NCBI GenBank assembly: GCA_035399245.1
Contig: DAOPIR010000035.1
Location: 1-18,484, forward strand
Reading direction: 5' to 3'
From: CAXXOK01 sp035399245
GTDB taxonomy: Bacteria; Bacillota; Clostridia; Christensenellales; Aristaeellaceae
DNA: 18,484 nucleotides
This document shows, piece after piece, positions 14,084 through 18,484 of this stretch. Under the pieces are notes generated by a model. The model worked only from the letters and a program-made list of their open reading frames with translations, was not told the DNA's origin and ran no database searches. A program made the translations under genes and the position numbers. Numbering within the stretch: position 1 is the first letter of the stretch; each line of letters opens with the position of its first letter.

Positions 14084-14857
14084 ATGAAAACAAAACGATT
14101 GCTGGCCATGCTGATCCTGCTTACGGTTGCGCTGGTGCCGCTGCAGGCGCTGGGGGAAGAAGCCGTACTGTATCAGGTTTCCACCCTGCAGGCGCTGATG
14201 CAGGGCGACTATGCGGGCGCCGTTACGGTGGAGGAGCTTCTGCAGCAGGGCGATACCGGCCTTGGCACCTTTGACGGGCTGGACGGCGAGATGATCGTGC
14301 TGGACGGCGTAGCCTACAAGGCCGCGTACGACGGCAGCGTTACCATAGCGGACGCCATGGAAACCGTGCCCTTTGCCAATGTCGCGTTTCTCAGCGCGTG
14401 GGAGAGCATCGACACCTCCTTTGAGGGCGGTTATGAGGCGCTGCTGGCGGCGCTGACGGCCTCGGTGCCCGACCAGAACATGCCGGTGGTTTTCCGCATT
14501 ACCGGTTCGTTTACGGGCGTTTCGGTGCGCAGTGTGCCAAAGCAGCAGGAGCCGTATCCGCTGCTGGCCGAAGTGGTGAAAAACCAGGCCGTGTTCACCG
14601 CCGATCAGGTGGATGGCACCATTGTCGGGTTCCGCTTTCCCGCGTATATGGACGACATCAACGTATCCGGCTACCATCTGCACTTTCTCTGTGCCGATAC
14701 CACATTCGGCGGGCATCTGCTGGATATGGAATCAGGCGAGATCACCATACAGTACTGCGAACTGAACGCCTTTTCCATGATCCTGCCCGAGTCCATCAAG
14801 CTGTATACCTTAACCGATACAACCACCGACGATATCAAGGCCGTAGAAAGCCTTTAG
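14084..14857 (+). CDS. budA: Alpha-acetolactate decarboxylase with signal peptide
   Basis: The 257-residue product matches alpha-acetolactate decarboxylase, which converts 2-acetolactate to acetoin (EC 4.1.1.5). Diagnostic segments are YQVSTLQALMQGDYAG (30-45), a TFDGLDGEMIVLDGVAY block with Glu69 (62-78), FRFPAYMDDINVSGYHLHFL (183-202) and GGHLLD (209-214). His198, His200 and His211 are the predicted metal ligands. Residues 1-24 form a signal peptide (Lys-Thr-Lys-Arg, a hydrophobic stretch, then ALG), so the enzyme is probably exported, as in Brevibacillus, rather than cytosolic. The ATG lies 8 nt after AGGAG. No acetolactate synthase or butanediol dehydrogenase gene is adjacent. It forms a single-gene unit with its own promoters and terminator. 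The symbol budA is given by family (aldC/alsD are equivalents). Confidence 0.92.
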   Translation: MKTKRLLAMLILLTVALVPLQALGEEAVLYQVSTLQALMQGDYAGAVTVEELLQQGDTGLGTFDGLDGEMIVLDGVAYKAAYDGSVTIADAMETVPFANVAFLSAWESIDTSFEGGYEALLAALTASVPDQNMPVVFRITGSFTGVSVRSVPKQQEPYPLLAEVVKNQAVFTADQVDGTIVGFRFPAYMDDINVSGYHLHFLCADTTFGGHLLDMESGEITIQYCELNAFSMILPESIKLYTLTDTTTDDIKAVESL

Positions 14858-14878
14858 CGGGTAAAAACGCGGTTTTTA

Positions 14879-14920
14879 TCCCCCGCCATGCCGTAAAAAG
14901 GCTGTTTGGCGGGGATTTTT
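14879..14920 (+). terminator. Rho-independent terminator after acetolactate decarboxylase
   Basis: CCCCGCCA (14881-14888) pairs with TGGCGGGG (14907-14914), and the loop contains a further GCC/GGC pair. ATTTTT follows at 14915-14920. Just upstream, GGGTAAAAAC near 14859 can pair with GTTTTTATCCC near 14872 as a competing stem. Confidence 0.8.
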
Positions 14921-14981
14921 CGTGATTCCATGAAGAATTTATGAATTTTACATCTAAAAGCCCATTTACTGCCTGAAGGTG

Positions 14982-14990
14982 TGATACAAT
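14982..14990 (+). promoter_or_regulatory. Possible extended -10 promoter of HEAT-repeat gene
   Basis: TGATACAAT is an extended -10 (TG-N-TACAAT), 120 nt upstream of the gene start. The hexamer 17 bp upstream is a poor -35. The resulting 5' leader would be unusually long (about 115 nt), with no obvious riboswitch fold that I can assign. Confidence 0.45.
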
Positions 14991-15110
14991 CAGCGTATAG
15001 GGAGATGATGACCATAGCACAACGGACAGCTTATCATTGTAACTTTATATAGGAGAATTTTGGGGAACGTCGAAAAATCAATACAAATCCAACAAAGGAG
15101 AACGAAGCAA

Positions 15111-15440
15111 ATGTTTGGCAATAAAATGAACGCGATTGAAAAAGCAATCAAGAAAAAGAATGTTGGCCCGCTGATCGAGCTGGCCGGCAACAAGGACGAA
15201 TCCCTCAGCATGGCCGCGATTGACGGTATGGCCGCGATCGGCGGTATGGACGCGTCCAACTACCTGGTAACCCGCCTGCACGATGAGGATCCCAAGGTGC
15301 GCGTTGCCGTAGCCAATGCACTGGGCAAGATTGCCGATGTGCATACCAAGGCATTCCTGTTTGCGCAGATGAACAAGGAAACCGATCCGAAAGTAAAAGC
15401 GGCGATTGGCGAAGCCATGGCGCTTATCAAGGATTATTAA
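15111..15440 (+). CDS. Small HEAT-repeat protein
   Basis: The 109-residue protein is made almost wholly of helical HEAT/PBS-lyase-like repeats. Visible units include ESLSMAAIDGMAAIGG (30-45), DPKVRVAVANALGKIAD (60-76) and DPKVKAAIGEAMALIKD (92-108), each with the Asp-Pro-x-Val-Arg/Lys start. Such repeats form protein-binding solenoids. No enzyme domain, signal peptide or membrane segment is present. The ATG at 15111 follows AAAGGAG at 10 nt and is preferred to an in-frame TTG at 15060 with no good site. It is a stand-alone gene, and its partner cannot be inferred from neighbours. Confidence 0.8.
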   Translation: MFGNKMNAIEKAIKKKNVGPLIELAGNKDESLSMAAIDGMAAIGGMDASNYLVTRLHDEDPKVRVAVANALGKIADVHTKAFLFAQMNKETDPKVKAAIGEAMALIKDY

Positions 15441-15581
15441 GCAAAACCCCGAACCACTGGCATACCCCATCAAGTTTTCCGCGTTATAAGCACTGCTGCC
15501 GCCGCGCGTGAAATAGCAACTTCCTGCCCGTAAACCCTGCATCAGCAAACCGTACACGGCTGTGCTGAAGGCAGCATTATT

Positions 15582-15609
15582 GAAACCGCCTGCATTTGCA
15601 GGCGGTTTC
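15582..15609 (+). terminator. Strong hairpin, probable terminator of HEAT-repeat gene
   Basis: A perfect 12-bp stem (GAAACCGCCTGC at 15582-15593, complement at 15598-15609) closes around ATTT. The descending arm ends in GGTTTC without a longer T-run. It is about 140 nt past the HEAT gene stop and just before the response-regulator promoter. The 140 nt between hold no supported gene. Confidence 0.6.
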
Positions 15610-15625
15610 AGTCTGTCCCCCGATA

Positions 15626-15654
15626 TTGCGTGCGGCGTGATTTTCGTCTATGAT
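15626..15654 (+). promoter_or_regulatory. Promoter of the two-component operon
   Basis: TTGCGT (15626-15631), a 17-bp spacer and TATGAT (15649-15654) lie 50 nt upstream of the response-regulator start codon, directly after the preceding hairpin. Confidence 0.65.
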
Positions 15655-15703
15655 AAACGTACCCAAACCAAACCGGATCGATCGACAGGTGCAAAGGAGC
15701 CGT

Positions 15704-16375
15704 ATGTTTCATATTCTAGTCATCGACGACGACCGCAATACCCGCAAGCTGATGCAGGCCGTACTGTCGGCGGAGGGATACTCCGTGTACACCGCTCAAA
15801 ACGGCGAGGACGCCCTGGACGTCATGGACCGTGAGCACGTGGATCTGGCTGTGCTCGACCTGATGATGCCCAAAATGGACGGTTATGCCTTCACCCGCGC
15901 GCTGCGCGAGGCGGACAACGCCCTGCCCATCCTGATGGTCAGCGCCAAGCAGGCGCCGCAAAGCCGCAAGGAAGGCTTTATCGCGGGGATTGACGACTAT
16001 ATGACCAAGCCCGTGGACGAAGAGGAGATGCTGCTGCGCATTAAAGCGCTGCTGCGGCGCGCCAAAATCGCCTCGGAGCGCCGCATCGTGATCGGCGACG
16101 TGTGCCTGGATTATGACAGCCGCACCGTTACCCGCGGCGACGACAGCGTTACCCTGCCCCACAAGGAATTTCTGCTTTTGTACAAGCTCCTCTCCTATCC
16201 CGGGCGGGTATTCACCCGCATCCAGATCATGGACGAGGTTTGGGGTATCCAGAGCGAAACGGGATGGGAAACCATCACCGTGCATATCAACCGCCTGCGC
16301 AAGCGTTTTGCCGATTATCCGGAGTTTGAGATCGTCTCGGTGCGCGGGCTGGGCTACAAGGCGGTGAAACATTGA
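15704..16375 (+). CDS. OmpR-family response regulator
   Basis: The 223-residue protein has a receiver domain (1-118) and an OmpR/PhoB-type winged helix (about 128-222). Receiver residues are the acidic pocket Asp8-Asp9-Asp10, phosphoacceptor Asp52 in VLDLMMP, Ser80 in MVSAK and Lys102 in TKP. The DNA-binding domain carries LPHKEFLLLYKLLSYPGRVF and the C-terminal VSVRGLGYK. The start ATG is 4 nt after AAAGGAG; the in-frame extension upstream to 15650 overlaps the promoter and was rejected. The stop overlaps the kinase start by 1 nt (TGATG), so the pair is translationally coupled. The likely target is the ABC exporter gene downstream, where an 11-bp-period direct repeat is found. Confidence 0.93.
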   Translation: MFHILVIDDDRNTRKLMQAVLSAEGYSVYTAQNGEDALDVMDREHVDLAVLDLMMPKMDGYAFTRALREADNALPILMVSAKQAPQSRKEGFIAGIDDYMTKPVDEEEMLLRIKALLRRAKIASERRIVIGDVCLDYDSRTVTRGDDSVTLPHKEFLLLYKLLSYPGRVFTRIQIMDEVWGIQSETGWETITVHINRLRKRFADYPEFEIVSVRGLGYKAVKH

Positions 16376-17463
16376 TGAGAGCTTATTGGCATCACATGCG
16401 CAGGCATCAGCCGGGCACGCGGCCGCCCTTTACCCATCTGGTGCTGGCGTTCACCTTTGTGTTTTCCACGCTGCTGGCGGTCACGCTGATCATCGTCACC
16501 GTGGGCGCGCTGGTGCTCAACGCGCTGCATGTAATCGCCCTGCCCGATACCTCCAACGTAATTGTGGGCGTAATCGTGTGGGCGCTGGCCAGCCTGTGCG
16601 TCGGGGTGGTTACGGCCGCGCTGCTCAGCCATATTCCGCTCAAGCCGTTTCAGTTTCTCATTGAGGGCATGAACCGGCTGGCAGACGGTGATTACGCCGC
16701 GCGGCTGCACATCGGGCATTCGGCAATGTTCAAAAAGCTGTGCGACAGCTTTAACGCGCTGGCCGTCGAGCTGCAGAACACCGAGCTGCTGCGCACCGAT
16801 TTTGTCAACAATTTCTCCCACGAATTCAAAACGCCGATCGTGTCCGTGCTCGGCTTTGCCAAGCTGCTAAAGCGCACCGATCTGCCGCCCGACAAACGCG
16901 AGGAATATCTGGACATCATTATCAGCGAGGCCAGGCGGCTGACCGATATGTCCGATAACGTGTTAAGCCTTGCCAAGATTGAAAAGCAATCCATCCTCAC
17001 CGATATCGCCACGTTCAACCTGTCCGAGCAAATACGCACCTGCGTGCTGCTGCTGCAAAAAAAGTGGGAAGCCAAAGAGCTGGAGATCGATTTTGACGAG
17101 CACGAGTACCCGTGCACGGGCAACGAAGAGCTGCTCAAGCAGGTATGGATCAACCTGCTGGACAACGCCGTCAAGTTTGCGCCGCAGGGCAGCCGGATCC
17201 GGATCGGCATCGCGCCGTCGCCCGGCAGTATTGCGGTATCCGTAGCCAACGCCGGCGACGAGATCGACGAGGATACGCGCAAGCGGATTTTCGAGCGCTT
17301 TTATCAGGGCGATTCCTCCCACGCCACCGAGGGCACGGGCCTCGGCCTGACCATCGTGCACAAGATTGTACTGCTGCACAAGGGCACCGTTGCCGTATCC
17401 AGCGCCGATGGTTATAACATCTTCACCGTTACCCTGCCGCAGGCCGCGCCGGACACAGAATAA
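16375..17463 (+). CDS. Membrane sensor histidine kinase
   Basis: The 362-residue protein has two membrane helices (about 22-50 and 60-84) separated by only about ten residues, so there is almost no extracellular sensor. Next come a HAMP linker (about 87-138), a HisKA domain with His149 in FSHEFKTP, and an HATPase_c domain with the N-box NLLDNAVKF (260-268) and G2 box GTGLGL (320-325). The G1 box reads ANAGDEI rather than the canonical DNGxGI, a variant seen in some active kinases. The short loop suggests sensing in the membrane or through a partner such as the neighbouring exporter; this is inference. The ATG at 16375 overlaps the regulator stop; the upstream TTG at 16372 is an alternative. 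Confidence 0.92.
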   Translation: MRAYWHHMRRHQPGTRPPFTHLVLAFTFVFSTLLAVTLIIVTVGALVLNALHVIALPDTSNVIVGVIVWALASLCVGVVTAALLSHIPLKPFQFLIEGMNRLADGDYAARLHIGHSAMFKKLCDSFNALAVELQNTELLRTDFVNNFSHEFKTPIVSVLGFAKLLKRTDLPPDKREEYLDIIISEARRLTDMSDNVLSLAKIEKQSILTDIATFNLSEQIRTCVLLLQKKWEAKELEIDFDEHEYPCTGNEELLKQVWINLLDNAVKFAPQGSRIRIGIAPSPGSIAVSVANAGDEIDEDTRKRIFERFYQGDSSHATEGTGLGLTIVHKIVLLHKGTVAVSSADGYNIFTVTLPQAAPDTE

Positions 17464-17467
17464 AACA

Positions 17468-17490
17468 GTTTATCTTCCGTTTAGATTTCC
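17468..17490 (+). promoter_or_regulatory. Candidate response-regulator binding site (11-bp direct repeat)
   Basis: GTTTATCTTCC (17468-17478) is followed at once by GTTTAGATTTCC (17479-17490). The GTTTA starts are exactly 11 bp apart, one helical turn, as in PhoB/OmpR-type tandem sites. It lies just after the kinase stop and upstream of a weak -10-like TATGCT (17495-17500) with no good -35, which suits activator-dependent transcription of the exporter. Confidence 0.5.
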
Positions 17491-17494
17491 GCAG

Positions 17495-17542
17495 TATGCT
17501 CAGCATATCAACACGAAGGAAGGGTAGTGTATGCTGAGCATT
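17495..17542 (+). promoter_or_regulatory. Complementary palindromes flanking the exporter ribosome binding site
   Basis: TATGCTCAGCATA (17495-17507) is a perfect palindrome around C. The start region TATGCTGAGCAT (17530-17541) is its 12-nt complement and includes the start codon. In RNA the two could form a 12-bp stem with a 22-nt loop holding the ribosome binding site GAAGGAAGGG, burying the AUG. Each copy could alternatively be a protein-binding site. Confidence 0.45.
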
Positions 17543-18484
17543 TTTAAGCACCTGCGCAAAAAGGAATGGGCGCTGGTACTGGTAAGTATCGCGTTTATCT
17601 ATGCGCAGGTGTGGCTGGATTTAAAACTGCCGGACTATATGAGCGAGATCACAAAGCTATTGCAAACCTCCACCGATTCCCTGTCGGAAATCTGGCAGGC
17701 AGGCGGCAAGATGCTGCTGTGCGCGCTGGGCAGCCTGGTTACGGCCGTGATCGTCGGCTTTTTTGCGGCGCGCATCGCCGCCAGCGTCGCGTTTCGGGTG
17801 CGCGCGGGGCTGTACAGCAAGGTTGAGGCGTTTTCGATGGAGGAGATCAACCGCTTTTCCACCTCCAGCCTCATCACCCGCTCCACCAATGATATCACCC
17901 AGGTGCAGATGCTGATCGCCATGGGCCTGCAGGTGCTCATCCGCGCACCTATCATGGCGGGGATGGCGATTGTGAAGATCGCGGGCAAAAACGCCAACTG
18001 GTCGCTGGCTACCGGCGTTGCCGTGGCGTTTATGATGGTGCTGGTAACAGTGCTGATCGTGTTTGCGCTGCCGAAGTTCAAGATCATCCAGTCCCTGACC
18101 GATAAGCTCAACAGCGCTACCCGCGAAAACCTGACCGGCGTACGCGTGGTGCGCGCCTACAACGCAGAGGAATATCAGGAAGATAAGTTTGAGCAGGCAA
18201 ACGACAAGCTGACGCGCACCAACCTGTTTACCAGCCGCATGATGGCCGTGATGATGCCCGGCATGACGCTGGTGATGAACGGGCTGATGCTGTCCATCTA
18301 CTGGATCGGCGCCTACCTGATCAACAACGCGGGCCTGATGCAGCGCATTACGTTGTTTTCGGACATGGTGGTGTATATCGCCTATGCCATGCAGGTGGTA
18401 ATGGCGTTTGTGATGCTGGTGATGATCTTTATCATGCTGCCGCGCGCCGCCGTATCCGCCCGCCGCATCAACGAGGTGCTGACC
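17531..18484 (+). CDS. ABC exporter, permease (TMD) part, truncated by window edge
   Basis: The first 318 residues of an ABC exporter half-transporter are present, and the reading frame is open at the window end. The membrane domain shows hydrophobic helices at about 14-34, 60-80, 128-150, 156-180, 238-262 and 276-304. Signature stretches of type I (ABC_membrane) exporters are SLITRSTNDITQVQ (113-126) and ENLTGVRVVRAYNAEEYQ (199-216). The nucleotide-binding domain should follow beyond the window. Similar clostridial genes usually come as heterodimeric pairs, so a second half-transporter is expected downstream. The ATG lies 6 nt after GAAGGAAGGG. The gene is 67 nt downstream of the kinase, and probably controlled by that two-component system. 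The substrate (drug, peptide or lipid) is unknown. Confidence 0.9.
   Translation, partial: MLSIFKHLRKKEWALVLVSIAFIYAQVWLDLKLPDYMSEITKLLQTSTDSLSEIWQAGGKMLLCALGSLVTAVIVGFFAARIAASVAFRVRAGLYSKVEAFSMEEINRFSTSSLITRSTNDITQVQMLIAMGLQVLIRAPIMAGMAIVKIAGKNANWSLATGVAVAFMMVLVTVLIVFALPKFKIIQSLTDKLNSATRENLTGVRVVRAYNAEEYQEDKFEQANDKLTRTNLFTSRMMAVMMPGMTLVMNGLMLSIYWIGAYLINNAGLMQRITLFSDMVVYIAYAMQVVMAFVMLVMIFIMLPRAAVSARRINEVLT

Noticed and set aside
15006..15053. 15-codon leader peptide frame before the HEAT-repeat gene
   Set aside because: Its GGGAG site is too close to the ATG, and the peptide has no regulatory codon run. Kept only as a remark in the leader finding.
15078..15557. 159-codon minus-strand frame across the HEAT gene and downstream gap
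   Set aside because: Most of it is antisense to the HEAT-repeat gene, and the remainder resembles no family.
1..18484. tRNA, rRNA, CRISPR array, prophage or complete insertion sequence
   Set aside because: No cloverleaf, rRNA signature, regularly spaced repeats or transposase/integrase motifs were recognised on either strand.

Overview
The window looks like a chromosomal segment from a GC-rich member of the Bacillota, most likely a gut-type Clostridia. The grounds are strong AGGAGG-type ribosome binding sites, a short FeoA plus long FeoB pair, carbohydrate-active enzymes without secretion signals, small MerR and MarR regulators, and an OmpR-type two-component system next to an ABC exporter. 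The species cannot be named from the sequence. No rRNA, tRNA, CRISPR array or intact insertion sequence was seen. The one mobile-looking feature is a 167-bp non-coding palindromic element.

Layout. 1-2683 (minus strand): ferrous iron uptake operon feoA-feoB with its own promoter; FeoB carries a fused Cys-rich C-terminal segment. 2770-5226 (minus): GH2 beta-mannosidase with its own promoter and terminator; the terminator overlaps the feo promoter. 5389-6393 (plus): secreted CapA-like protein, divergent from the mannosidase. 6400-6846 (minus): MerR-family regulator, divergent from two overlapping genes (6960-10062, plus) for MutS-like ATPases. The MutS pair is preceded by a promoter with a 19-bp spacer and dyad, the architecture activated by MerR proteins. 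10117-10283: MITE-like element whose terminal repeat supplies the stop codon of the next gene. 10269-11314 (minus): marR-flavoprotein operon. 11566-13890 (plus): GH4 glycosidase and SAM-dependent methyltransferase. 14084-14857 (plus): secreted alpha-acetolactate decarboxylase. 15111-15440 (plus): small HEAT-repeat protein. 15704-18484 (plus): response regulator, histidine kinase, and the first half of an ABC exporter cut by the window edge.

How the parts may work together. FeoA/FeoB import Fe2+. The two glycosidases act inside the cell on imported oligosaccharides. The MarR/flavoprotein pair resembles a redox or toxic-compound response unit. The two-component genes probably control the exporter: an 11-bp-period direct repeat lies just upstream of it, and two complementary palindromes flank its ribosome binding site.

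The best candidates for something undescribed are (i) the MerR-controlled pair of MutS-like ATPases without a mismatch-recognition domain, (ii) the palindromic element that completes a reading frame, and (iii) the possible start-codon-sequestering hairpin at the exporter gene.
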